A stretch of DNA of 64,000 nucleotides from Odontocerum albicorne (taxonomy: Eukaryota > Arthropoda > Insecta > Trichoptera > Odontoceridae): contig OX463863.1 of the NCBI GenBank assembly GCA_949825065.1, positions 15,918,345-15,982,344 on the forward strand. Reading direction: 5' to 3'. Within the stretch, counting starts at the first letter, position 1; every line of letters starts with the position of its first letter. Below the pieces are notes generated by a model. That model was given only the letters and a program-made list of their open reading frames with translations, had not been told where the DNA came from and did not search any database. A program made the translations under genes and the position numbers. Positions 53,666-64,000 of this stretch are shown piece by piece.

Positions 53666-54516
53666 CAGGTAGTCGTCGACTTACGACCATAATCAGTTCC
53701 GATAAACAGGTCGTAAGTTGATCTGGTCGTAAGTCGGCGTATGCAATAATTTCCGTACATATGTGCGAAATTATAGTGCGTGAGGATATTCTAAGACTAT
53801 TTTCTATGTTCTTATTACAATCAGTGTATCACCACTGTCATTTATCGGGTTTCCTATGGTTTCTTTTTTATTATTTTTCGAGTTTGTCTTTGTTTCCTTT
53901 ATCATTAGCATTCCTGATATTCAAATAGCTGCACGCATTACTTTGTTTTTTTATTTTTACATTTGTTAGGATTAAGTAAAAAAATATGTTGCAGTAAAAT
54001 TGGTTAAATATTATATTAATAAAACATGAAAATAGAAAACACAGGTGTTTGTTATACATATAAACTTCTAGACTTTGTCTGCACAGTTAAAAAAGATAAC
54101 GGTATGCATTTTTTTAATTTGAACTTCCATCCAAATATGCAACAATTTATGCATTCTGTGGATGGAACCAATTCGTTACTTGATTATAACTGTCGACTGC
54201 ATAAGTGCAGAACCAATTACAGCTTCCCGAATCCTTTCTTTGTCCTTCATAATTGTCGACACAGTAGAGTGTGATAGCATCAAATCACTCGCAATGGCAT
54301 TACATTTTTTTCCTCCTTCGTACTGCTTAGTTACTATAATTTTTGTTTTCAAATCAATAGTCTTTCTTTGCTTCTTGGCAGGTTGAGAAATTGACATTTT
54401 CGTTTTTTTGTCGACATCTCGGAAGGGCTTAAAAATGCTTATAATACAGATCATGGATTGTGGTCGTAAAGTCGAACAGTCGTAAGTCGCGTAGGTCGTA
54501 AATCGACGACTACCTA
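53666..54516 (-). mobile_element. Tigger/pogo-like element, deleted
   Basis: The ends CAGGTAGTCGTCGACTTACG and inverse (one terminal base changed) are flanked by TA at 53664-53665 and 54517-54518. The 851-bp element keeps only the N-terminal part of its transposase. Confidence 0.8.
54176..54454 (-). pseudogene. Tigger/pogo-like transposase N-terminus
   Basis: It reads KKQRKTIDLKTKIIVTKQYE, ASDLMLSHSTVSTIMKDKER and VIGSALMQSTVIIK, a CENP-B/Psq-type HTH as in Tigger transposases. The second HTH and the DDE domain are missing. Confidence 0.75.
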
Positions 54517-54612
54517 TATTTTAGTACCAACTTTGATGTATGGGAGTTAAACGTGGACGTGGAACAAGACTGAAAAAGATCGAATAAATTATATAGAAAT
54601 ACGTGCACTTAA

Positions 54613-55221
54613 CCTTTCCTTCCCTGTGTTGGGTATCTTCTACACGTTGCTTCTAATAACCATCAATATCTCTATAAATATAATAAATACAAGGTTAAGA
54701 TTTTAGGTATTCCTCCATAATATATTTACGCATTGATTTAAAAAATAATATTAATAATAATCAGAATTTATCGACTACATCGAGGTGTTTTGTAAAGATT
54801 GAAAACAAATTCGCATTTAAACGCTGCGAGTGCCTCGTCTTGACGATAGGTGAATAGTATGCGGGAAGCGCGACACTATATTCGCATCTCACTCTTGCAT
54901 ACTTCATTGAATTGCGAGGAGCTGAATTGTCTCAACGTCGCAAGCGCCGGGGTATGCGACTGACGTTCCGCGCCACTAGTAGCTTCTAGGCTTGCAAATA
55001 GGTTAGACGTACGCCCGTTCCGTGAGCGTTGCCAAATGGTTTTTTAATGTTTTCAGCAAATAAATCTCAATTATTATAATTTTTAACTTCAATTATAATT
55101 AATTAAGGGGATTATCTATGAATGTTCTTATTTTTCCGATTTAAAATCGCTAATTTTTTATTGCGTACTCACTACCCAACACCGGAGCACGCGTATTATT
55201 TTTATCACCGTAAGGGAAGGG
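54613..55221 (+). mobile_element. TTAA-flanked MITE, complete copy
   Basis: A 609-bp copy between TTAA at 54609-54612 and 55222-55225, uninterrupted. It serves as a reference for the interrupted copies. Confidence 0.85.
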
Positions 55222-55689
55222 TTAAAGAAATAGACGGAATGACTTGGTATAACAGAATACGGGATGATGATAGATGAGTGTGATGAGCTTAAAGCTGATG
55301 TGTTGAGCAAGATGCAGAAGGTCACTCAGGAACAGGACTGCAAAGATCCAACAAGTGTTTTATTTTTCTGTTCCATTCATTATGGAATTCTACAAAATTA
55401 CGCCTGAATTATTTTTTTTAAAAATCAGTTCATTTGGTGTGCAGCAAGTCTCGTGTATTATGTTATATAAAAGGACAATTCATCATTTCATACAATCAAA
55501 TTGAGTAAATTATTCTTAATTTCCAAACCGTATTTCTGATGTTGTTTTTAACAAAAAAAAATGGCGAACAAACAAGAATTGAAACCTTTGTTACGCTAAT
55601 TCTATGGGAAACCATATCCTGAAATATTTGACAGTAAACAGTTCCGGCAGTCGGGAAGGTCGTATATGTGTATGAATAAGAAGTATTAA

Positions 55690-55775
55690 CCCATTGTATC
55701 CCGACTCGGTGTTTTAATATGATAAACTAGAATTACGTTGAGTCCCGATCACGTGATCAAAACGTTTTCCAAAAT
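55690..55775 (+). repeat. Isolated 44-bp satellite piece
   Basis: GTGTTTTAATATGATAAACT and GTTGAGTCCCGATCACGTG match the 44-bp array at 60131, with divergence. Confidence 0.7.
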
Positions 55776-55819
55776 ATATTACTACATATTACTGGCGTCA
55801 ATCAACTAAAAATGTCCTA

Positions 55820-56462
55820 TATCAGGGATGGGGAAGACTAGATCCTAGATCAGGGATCGACAATACCATAGATCAGGGATGACGAAAACTAGATCATAGA
55901 TCAGGGATAGACAATATTCTAGATCAGGGATGGCGAAGACTAGATCCTAGATTAGGGATAGACAATATCCTAGATCAGGTATGGCAGACTAGATCCTAAA
56001 TTAGGGATAGACAATATCTTAGATCTGGGATGGCGAAGACTTGATCCTAGATCAGGGATAGACAAATCCATAGGTCGGGGATGGCGAGGACTAGATCATA
56101 GATCAGGGATAGACAATATCATAGATCGGGTGTGGTGAGGACTAGATCCTAGATCAGAGACAGACAATATCCTAGATCAGGGATAGATAATACCCTTGAT
56201 TAGGGATGGTGAAAACTGGGTCCTAGATCATGGATAGATAATATCCTAGATCAGGGATGGCGAAGACTAGATCGGGGATAGACAATACCATGTATCAGGG
56301 ATGGCAAATACTAGATCTTAGATCAGGGATAGACAATTACCTAGATCAGGGATGGCGAAGACTAGATCCTACATCAGGGATAGACAATATTCTAGATCGG
56401 GGATAGGGAATACTAGATCCTAGATCAGGGATAGACAATACCCTAGATCAGGGATGGAGAAT
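55820..56462. repeat. 51-52-bp tandem repeat (about 12 copies)
   Basis: Each unit consists of two related halves, GATCAGGGATGGCGAAGACT and GATCAGGGATAGACAATATC, separated by CTAGATC steps. Rich in GATC. Confidence 0.9.
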
Positions 56463-56464
56463 AG

Positions 56465-57430
56465 TTCACATTCATCCCTTATCACTTCATTCCGTATTCT
56501 GTCATGCATTGTCACTCCATATGTTATTCTCAATGTACGCTTCTCTACAACATTTATTCGACTACTCTCAGTCTTTTCATGTCCACGTTTCACTCCCATA
56601 TATCAAAGTTGACCACAAAATACTTTTATGGAATATCATCTTAACAGATTTTGATACTGTCTTGTACAAGTTCATATGTTTTAGTACCCCATTATCTTTG
56701 TTACCCATCGCTACACACCCGTTCGTATCCCTCATATCCCTTTTAACTCTTTCATCGTTGATGAAAATACTATTCATATAGCAGAATCCATTAACCTGTT
56801 CCAATCTTTCATTTTTTACACATGTGTCTGTCGTATTCACTTTTACACGTACTCGTTTCACTCCCATACATCAAAGTTGACACCAAAATACTATTATGGG
56901 CTATATCGGACGTATGCGTCACCTAAAATATATTATTTTATTTGTGTAATTGCTGTGTAAATATTGTAGAGTTGATATCTGTACCTATTGTAATAAAATG
57001 TTCATTATACGTGGCCTTCACAATAATCACTATAAATAATCGAACAGCCCATGCATGCGGAGAGCGCGCGGTATACATGGTATCTAGTAAACCGTGACGG
57101 CATACACGGGCGAATAAAGGGGCTTACAATGAGCGATGGACTGCACATAAGGAACGAAAAATAAGCAAAAGATATTCTCAGATTCTGGAACGTCTACAGT
57201 ACTTTATTTCCGACAAACTTCTATCTGCTAAAGAGGAATCTCTTCACCCTGCTTCACAATATTTGTGCCGGTGCTGTACATGGACTATTATCTTAGCAGA
57301 TTTTGATATTGTCTGATTCGAGTATCATATACTCGTATATGTTTGAGTGCCCCATTGCCTTTATTTCCTATCTCTACACACCACCAACTTTTCCATCATC
57401 TGTGAAAATACTGCCCAATAAGGGAAAAAA
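56465..57430 (-). pseudogene. RTE-like LINE fragment split by a dispersed element
   Basis: The minus strand reads RLEQVNGFCYMNSIFINDER, VSKSVKMIFHKSILWSTLIY and GSETWT. The dispersed element 56911-57288 interrupts it: CTATTATGG on one side and ATGGACTATTATC on the other suggest an ATGG duplication. Confidence 0.65.
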
Positions 57431-57779
57431 CCGATGTTAAAAAGGTGTTTCTCCGAATTCAAATAGTCATTTAAAAAGTTAATGATTTTTTTAAAGTAGG
57501 TTTTTTTTAATTTCCTGTGAATAATGTGTTTTCAGTGGGTTCTGCAAAAAGAATGATGAATATTTCCATTGAACTTGAGACCCTGGTCTACTTCCTTACC
57601 GAATTTCCGCAACGCAAATATTGCCGATAGGAAAGTATTGACTAGCTGATTATAATAGGCAAAGTACATAGTTGTGTAGGTTTCCCGATACAATCGACAG
57701 CAGATATTGTAAAACACGTTAATCCTATTTCAGAGTAAATTTATACTATTTTAAAATTAAACGCAAGTTCAATCTGCTA

Positions 57780-58195
57780 GTTCATTATTTATTTAATTGT
57801 TTAACACTTTTATTGCAAATACAATCTGGCGGGCTTATTTCCAGGCGGCAATCTCTTCCAACCAATCAAACAAAAGTAAATTAAGCAAGTTACATAGTCG
57901 CAAAAAAATATTCAAATAACTATCAATCCCCACGAAATTTATAAACACATACGTGAACATACGTCCGCGAACCCCACAAAGACGGGCAATCACCCGAACA
58001 TTATTATTTATATAAAGTGAGATATCATCAATAAAAGGAAAAGGAAGGGATGGTGGAGAGGAAAGGAAAGGAAACATCGGGAATGAAACACGTTATTTTA
58101 CTGACTAGAAATTAAGAGATTTTTTCAGTCGCTTCTTAAAGCATACCAAGGACGGAGCGAGTCTAACATTGGTTTGTAACTGGTTCCAGTAGGCC
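57780..58195 (-). mobile_element. LINE tail fragment (family C)
   Basis: It starts with AACACTTTTATTGCAAATAC and contains AGGCGGCAATCTCTTCCAAC, then UTR and the C-terminal coding end. Same structure as 61660-62260. Confidence 0.65.
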
Positions 58196-58679
58196 CGTCT
58201 AAATGTACCATATGTCTGGCATTTTTTTCTAGTATTCGGGTGTATATCTTGGTCAAATCTATTCTTTAAAAAAAAGAAAAAAAAGCATGCCGGTGTGCTC
58301 CGATTGTCTCACTTCAGATGTGTTATCGAATCCAGTGCACCGGTGTGGCCGGTGAATTTGCTGGTGTGCAGCGGCTCACCTACTTAAAGAGGAGAAAAAA
58401 AAGAAGGAAATAAAGACTCGACGACACAGCTTCACTTTCCAATTGAATTGGTGTTGGAATGTCGAGGGGATCCTCGACTTCGTGGCCCAGCAATGACGAC
58501 AATACTCACAAGTCCAGCAGGATGAACGACGTTTAATTTCTGTTTTTCTCTTTTTTTTAGAAGAAACTTAATAACCGCGCGATATTCGTCTTGAAATATT
58601 TGGGATCTAACGAAACAACAAGTCTTCTATCAGCTCTAGTTAGCATACTACTGAAGGTATGGGGTGTCAAATATTTATT

Positions 58680-59025
58680 GAAACATCGCCTGGTCATGTG
58701 GTTAGCATGGTATCTGTCCATATAAACATCGCCTGGCCATGTGGTTAGCATGGTATCTGTCCATACAAACATCACCTGGCCATGTGATTAGCATGGTATC
58801 TGTTCATATAAACATCGCCTGGTCATGTGGTTAGCATGGTATCTGTCCATATAAACATCGCATGCCCATGTGGTTAGCACGGTATCGGTCCATATAAACA
58901 TCGCCTGGCCATGTGGTTAATATGGTATCTGTCCATATAAACATCGCCTAGCCATGTGGTTAGCATGTAATCGGTCCATAAGAACATCGCCTGGCCATGT
59001 GGTTAGCATGGTATCTGTCTATATA
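58680..59025. repeat. 43-bp tandem repeat (8 copies)
   Basis: The unit begins CATCGCCTGGCCATGTGGTT and ends ATCTGTCCATATAAA. Confidence 0.95.
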
Positions 59026-59049
59026 GGATTTAAGTGGTTCAGCTGGGAA

Positions 59050-59525
59050 CTTTATATTTGCCGACCCGCCGAGTTGAGGAGTTGCGAGATACGACCGTAT
59101 GTGACGCTCCTACGTTTTGAATTCAATGACCTCGGATGTGACGCCACGCAGTTGTAATTCGGCAGTGTATCCAGTGTCACGTGTATCGCTGTTCTTTTTT
59201 AAAGATGAAGTAGTGCAAAGGGTTAACAAATGAACATTTGGGATAAATTTTGATGATAGGGTGTACTAAATTCGAACCCCAATTTGGTGAAATATATTAA
59301 TAAATAAATTGTATTGTATAAAACGGCCCACAGCCGGAATCAGGAATTACGAGATACGATACTCGTAGGACCGTATGTGGTGCTCCTATAGCTTCGCATT
59401 CGGTAGACTCTGCTGTGACACCACGCAGTTGTAATTCTGCACCGTTTCTAGTGGTACGTGTATCGCTGTTATTTTTCAAAGATGACGTACGAAAAATCTC
59501 AATATGGGTCATCACTATCACTACA
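59050..59525. repeat. Dispersed dimeric repeat (family L), second dimer
   Basis: Copies at about 59060-59230 and 59310-59520 share the same blocks as 49760-50260. Confidence 0.65.
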
Positions 59526-59529
59526 ATTT

Positions 59530-60120
59530 GATAATATGTTATCTAAAAAAAAGCAATTCCATTCTTCTCATTAGTAGAACTGTATTTCAAATAATAGTGG
59601 TATTTTTTGGTCCACCTAATATTTTATTCAATACATTTGTTAAAACTTTTTTCCTTGTTATTCAAGTACGTAGGTCTCCTTTCATAAATATCCACGAGTT
59701 TGTATCTTGGCCCACAGTGCATAAAATACAGTCAAATCTTGTTAGAGCGAACTTCTAGGGGCCTATTGAATCGTTTCGTTATACTGAAAAGAAGCAAACG
59801 TTTGGCCCACAAAGCCTTAAATATTTACTAATTGCTCCTTTTCAATAAATATTGACCTACTCGTATCGCCGGTTTAGGAGTTTTATAATTTACTCCGATG
59901 GTTCAGTCCCAATATAATATCTGGCAGTATTTTGTAATGGCTGACATCCGTAGCCGAACTGTTGTCTGCCATTAATATATATTATTATTCCTGCAAAACT
60001 GGAGCTATTCATGGGTTGGAGGGGCAGTCAGTATCTTAGAAATATACCATTCTTTTATATTGTATCAATAAAGAAGCTTTTACAGGAAGAAACCACTGCA
60101 GTTAAACTCTATTTGTAAAG
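59530..60120. other. No gene recognised
   Basis: Only short frames; no repeats matched within the window. Confidence 0.5.
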
Positions 60121-60130
60121 GATACGTTTT

Positions 60131-61520
60131 ATATCCCGATCCGTGTTTATAATGTGATAAACTAGATTTGCGTTGAGTCCTGATCCCGTGTTTTAACGTG
60201 ATAAATTAGATTTGCGTTAAATCCTGATCACGTGTTTTAACGTGATAAACTAGATTTGCGTTGAATCCTGATCCCGTGTTTTAACGCGATAAACTAGATT
60301 AGCGTTGAATCCTGATCCCGTGTTTTAACGTGATAAACTAGATTTGCGTTGAGTCCTGATCCCGTGTTTTAACGTGATAAACTAGATTGGCGTTGAATCC
60401 TGATCCCGTGTTTTAACGTGATAAACTAGATTTGCGTTGAGTCCTGATCCCGTGTTTTAACGTGATAAATTAGATTTGCGTTAAATCCTGATCACGTGTT
60501 TTAACGTGATAAACTAGATTTGCGTTGAATCCTGATCCCGTGTTTTAACGCGATAAACTAGATTAGCGTTGAATCCTGATCCCGTGTTTTAACGTGATAA
60601 ACTAGATTTGCGTTGAGTCCTGATCCCGTGTTTTAACGTGATAAACTAGATTGGCGTTGAATCCTGATCCCGTGTTTTAACGTGATAAACTAGATTTGCG
60701 TTGAATCCTGATCCCGTGTTTTAACGCGATAAACTAGATTAGCGTTGAATCCTGATCCCGTGTTTTAACGTGATAAACTAGATTTGCGTTGAGTCCTGAT
60801 CCCGTGTTTTAACGTGATAAACTAGATTGGCGTTGAATCCTGATCCCGTGTTTTAACGTGATAAACTAGATTTGCGTTGAGTCCTGATCCCGTGTTTTAA
60901 CGTGATAAATTAGATTTGCGTTAAATCCTGATCACGTGTTTTAACGTGATAAACTAGATTTGCGTTGAATCCTGATCCCGTGTTTTAACGCGATAAACTA
61001 GATTAGCGTTGAATCCTGATCCCGTGTTTTAACGTGATAAACTAGATTTGCGTTGAGTCCTGATCCCGTGTTTTAACGTGATAAACTAGATTGGCGTTGA
61101 ATCCTGATCCCGTGTTTTAACGTGATAAACTAGATTTGCGTTGAATCCTGATCCCGTGTTTTAACGTGATAAACTAGATTTGCGTTGAGTCCTGATCCCG
61201 TGTTTTAACGTGATAAATTAGATTTGCGTTAAATCCTGATCACGTGTCTTAACGTGATAAACTAGATTTGCGTTGAATCCTGATCCCGTGTTTTAACGCG
61301 ATAAACTAGATTAGCGTTGAATCCTGATCCCGTGTTTTAACGTGATAAACTAGATTTGCGTTGAGTCCTGATCCCGTGTTTTAACGTGATAAACTAGATT
61401 GGCGTTGAATCCTGATCCCGTGTTTTAACGTGATAAACTAGATTTGCATTAAGTCCTGATCCCGTGTTTTAACGTGATAAATTAGATTTGCGTTGAGTCC
61501 TGATCCCGTGTTTCCACGTG
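60131..61520 (+). repeat. 44-bp satellite array (about 31 units)
   Basis: The unit is CCTGATCCCGTGTTTTAACG plus TGATAAACTAGATTTGCGTTGAAT. The variant TTAACGCGAT occurs at 60281, 60545, 60721, 60985 and 61293; steps of 264, 176, 264 and 308 are multiples of 44, and a 440-bp (ten-unit) higher order is visible. Confidence 0.95.
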
Positions 61521-61659
61521 ATTGGCACATCTTCCAAAAAAAGGACATATTACTGGGATCTAGCAAATATGTTTGTAAACAATTCAAACTTTAAAAAGGT
61601 ATTCTAATGATTTCTAACATGAACAATACCCATGACCAGCTGTCAGCAACCTACCATAT

Positions 61660-62260
61660 TTATTTATTTAACACTTTTATTGCAAATACAATCTGGCGGG
61701 CTTATTGCCAGGCGGCAATCTCTTCCAATTAACCAGACAAAAGTAAATGAAGCAAGTTACGTGGTCGCATAAATCATTCAAATGACTTTCCATCCCCACG
61801 AAATCCATAAACACATACGTGAGCACATGCCCACGAAGCCCGCAAAGACGGACAATCACCCGAACATTCCTTTTCATATAAAGTGAGATATCATCAATCA
61901 AAAGGAAAGGAAGGGATGGTGGAGAGGAAAAAAATCAGGAATGAAATACGTTATTTTACTGACTAGAAATTAAGAGTTTTTTTCAGTCGCTTCTTAAATC
62001 ATGCCAAGGATGAAGCGAGTCATATATTAGTTTCTAACTGATTCCAGAGTCTCACTGCATGGACAGTAAAGGATGACGTAAAGAAAGAGGAGCGGTGAAC
62101 TGGAAAGGCCAATAGACAATCTTTGTTTGAGCGTAGCGCTAATCCATGATTGGAAAGACGCTGAAAATTTTCGGTAAGATAAGAAGGGGCGGCGGGCAGT
62201 TAATACAATAGAGACAGTATGTGAATTTGGCGTCTATTTCTAACAACCTATGGCACGCGG
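61660..62260 (-). mobile_element. LINE 3' fragment (family C)
   Basis: AACACTTTTATTGCAAATAC, TGCCAGGCGGCAATCTCTTC and the coding end (frames broken) match 57780 and 42946. Confidence 0.7.
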
Positions 62261-62547
62261 AATAAAGAATGACAACTAATGAAATTCTTCAGTACATTAA
62301 GAAATTACGTGCATAATTTCTTCAACGAAAGAGCTTTTTTTTACACGAAATTATTAGTTTTTGGGGAAACTTAAAAAAAAATCTCGCTGTGTGGATCATT
62401 TTCTTAAAACAAAATGATCTATTTTTGACCGAAATTTTCGTTTCGCAAAATCTCACTTTAATTTTGAACAAGGCCTCCAATTAACTCTTTGCATAGGGCC
62501 ATATAAGTAATTTGAATTACTCGTATATTGAAGGAATATAAAACTAG

Positions 62548-62730
62548 ACGCGTCCAGAAAGTAAATATCGATTACACACCACGTACTGCGCTGATACCCC
62601 ACCACCGCGATCGTACGCGCGCTATTTAGCTCCTTCCCTCGCTTCAGTGCGAGCCGAGTTTTGTTGCTGAACGGTCGTGCGTCTTTGTTCTGTAACCTTT
62701 CAAAATGGCTGCGCCCATTAGTTATTAAAA
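62548..62730 (+). mobile_element. Mariner-like 5' end, truncated
   Basis: GTCCAGAAAGTAAATATCGA resembles the ends of the two mariners at 45053 and 46036. A 5' UTR and ATGGCTGCGCCCATTAG follow, then the sequence departs. No opposite end is seen. Confidence 0.5.
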
Positions 62731-62963
62731 ATATAAAAAAAATTAAAATAGATTTTTATTTATTGTATTAAAAATCCGGATAGTCAGTGGCACGCCGGGT
62801 TTCCAATACTTTAAAAAGTGGCACTTCAGTGCATATACTCTTAGGTTGCCGACTGCTGATTTAGACAGTGAAAATATGCATTAAGTCTAAAAATATGCAT
62901 TAGTGTTATCAATGTGCAGTGAAGTCTCAGATCTCGAAGATTTTGACGTATGAACTGAATAAT

Positions 62964-63155
62964 TTAGTTAAGTATGGTAATTCTGTCAACATTTTCTTTG
63001 TGGAGAGCTACACCACACTCCTTACACATGTACCAGGTCTTCCTTCTCTTCTTGTGTGCAGCACATACCTTACAAGTTCTGGAGGGTTTTCCTTTTTTGT
63101 CAGTTGCTGGATGAATTTTTATTCTATTTAAACCATTATAAATCAATGCACACAT
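62964..63155 (-). pseudogene. PiggyBac-like transposase C-terminal zinc-binding remnant
   Basis: The minus strand encodes GKPSRTCKVCAAHKKRRKTW, YMCKECGVALHKENVD: the CxxC...CxxC cluster at the C-terminus of PGBD transposases. The final Cys/His pair is altered or lost and no catalytic domain is adjacent. Confidence 0.6.
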
Positions 63156-63479
63156 ATTTGCATTATCTTAGATATTGTTCATTCTAGAAATCAGGAAATT
63201 GTCGTTTAAAGTTTTAAAATATCATTTTTTTGGTAAAGGTTTAGGGACTTGTGTTTCGCACAGAAGGAAGTTGGTTGTTTGAATAAAAGTTGTCGAGATC
63301 GGAATAAGTAAAAAGGAAGTTTATTGTAAGCGTCTGTATTTATAATGTATAGAACGGCGCAGAACATGTCGCTGTCTCGCTTCCGCTGGACACATGTTTA
63401 TTGTTGCACGTTCTATATACATTTCATACTACGGTCTGCAGGAGAGGCAAGAGATATATCGGTGTCTCGCTGTTCGCTA

Positions 63480-63605
63480 CTAGTGAGTTCAATGACCGCG
63501 CGGGCGACCTTCGCCCGGCGCTGTCTCGCACTCGCCACTTGCGAGTTCAATGACCGCGCGGGCAAGGGTCGCCTTGGTGGGTTCAGTGACCGCACGCACG
63601 GTCGC
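63480..63605. repeat. GC-rich triplicated segment
   Basis: GAGTTCAATGACCGCGCGGG appears at about 63484 and 63541, and a variant at 63580. Unusually GC-rich for this window. Confidence 0.6.
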
Positions 63606-63634
63606 TACAAAGGTATCAATCACATAAAACGTGT

Positions 63635-63920
63635 TACCAGGACTAAACACAAATCTACTTTATCACGTTAAAACACGGGATCGAGGCTTAACGTAAATCT
63701 TGTTTATCACGTTAAAACACGGAACCGGGATTTAACGTAAATCTAGTTTATCACGTTAAAGCACGAAACCGGGATTTAACGTGAATCTAGGTTATCACGT
63801 TAAAACATGGAATCGAGACTTGACGTAAATCTAGTTTATCACGTTAAAACATGGAATCGAGACTTGACGTAAATCTAGTTTATCACGTTAAAACACTGGA
63901 TCGGGACTATAGTTCGGAAG
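63635..63920 (-). repeat. 44-bp satellite, inverted cluster (about 6 units)
   Basis: TTTATCACGTTAAAACACGG units are the reverse complement of the array at 60131, more diverged. Confidence 0.9.
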
Positions 63921-64000
63921 TTCTAGATTGAGTCCTGTGACAGTTCACAAATTTGCCCCAATACCACCTTGTAACGATGTTCAGTAATTTTAATTATTTT

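Larger units (their letters stand above)
53560..55345 (+). pseudogene. RTE-like LINE fragment with two nested DNA transposons
   Basis: LINE pieces at about 53560-53663, 54519-54608 and 55226-55345 join in order: TCTGCTAAGATTATAATCC, then TGATGTATGGGAGTTAAACG, then AACAGAATACGGGATGATGA. The first gap is the Tigger-like element and the second the TTAA MITE. Confidence 0.75.

Overview
The window is an AT-rich stretch of an arthropod, most likely insect, nuclear genome. It has spliced genes with GT-AG introns, C2H2 zinc fingers, STPR-type 23-residue repeats, mariner, piggyBac-like, Tigger-like and hAT-like DNA transposons, RTE-like and Jockey/CR1/L2-like LINE debris, tRNA-derived SINEs and many minisatellites. 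I cannot place it to order or species from sequence alone.

Two genes survive in the repeats. (1) A minus-strand gene runs from 16411 down to 4715. I reconstruct four exons (16411-15542, 13933-13757, 8117-7953, 4840-4715) joined by three phase-0 introns, giving about 445 residues. The first exon encodes STPR-like basic repeats. Intron 1 holds a DNA-transposon remnant and a 14-bp minisatellite, intron 2 a near-full-length RTE-like LINE nested in a TTAA-flanked MITE, and intron 3 a large 42-bp minisatellite. (2) A plus-strand C2H2 zinc-finger gene has coding exons 27550-27721 and 31087-32633, giving 572 residues and 15 fingers. It is boxed in by a TTAA element just upstream and a truncated LINE with a 12-bp target duplication just downstream.

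Layout: 1-3100 nested transposons and dispersed repeats; 3420-4370 degenerate tandem repeat; 4715-16411 STPR gene; 16560-20600 LINE fragments flanking a 2.75-kb 16-bp minisatellite; 20600-27420 MITEs, LINE fragments and a tandem array; 27500-32640 zinc-finger gene; 32700-35000 LINE fragments; 35346-36900 deleted piggyBac-like element carrying a six-copy 95-bp array; 37300-40300 folded-back LINE and deleted mariners; 41190-44930 MITE, LINE and a first cluster of 169-bp satellite; 45053-46954 two adjacent deleted mariners; 47300-50540 dispersed repeats; 50800-52500 main 169-bp satellite; 52588-57430 nested LINE and DNA elements; 57780-62260 LINE tails and arrays of 43 and 44 bp; 62550-63920 mariner end, piggyBac C-terminal remnant and an inverted 44-bp array.

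The most interesting observation is that the 42-bp array in intron 3 looks like a tandem amplification of the 3' end of the preceding exon together with its 5' splice site, so the gene carries dozens of cloned donor sites on its sense strand. A second is that the 16-bp array appears to have grown out of the Gly/Arg-rich C-terminal coding motif of a LINE. A third is a hammerhead-like CTGATGA...GAAAC motif in a dispersed repeat that repeatedly occurs as inverted dimers.
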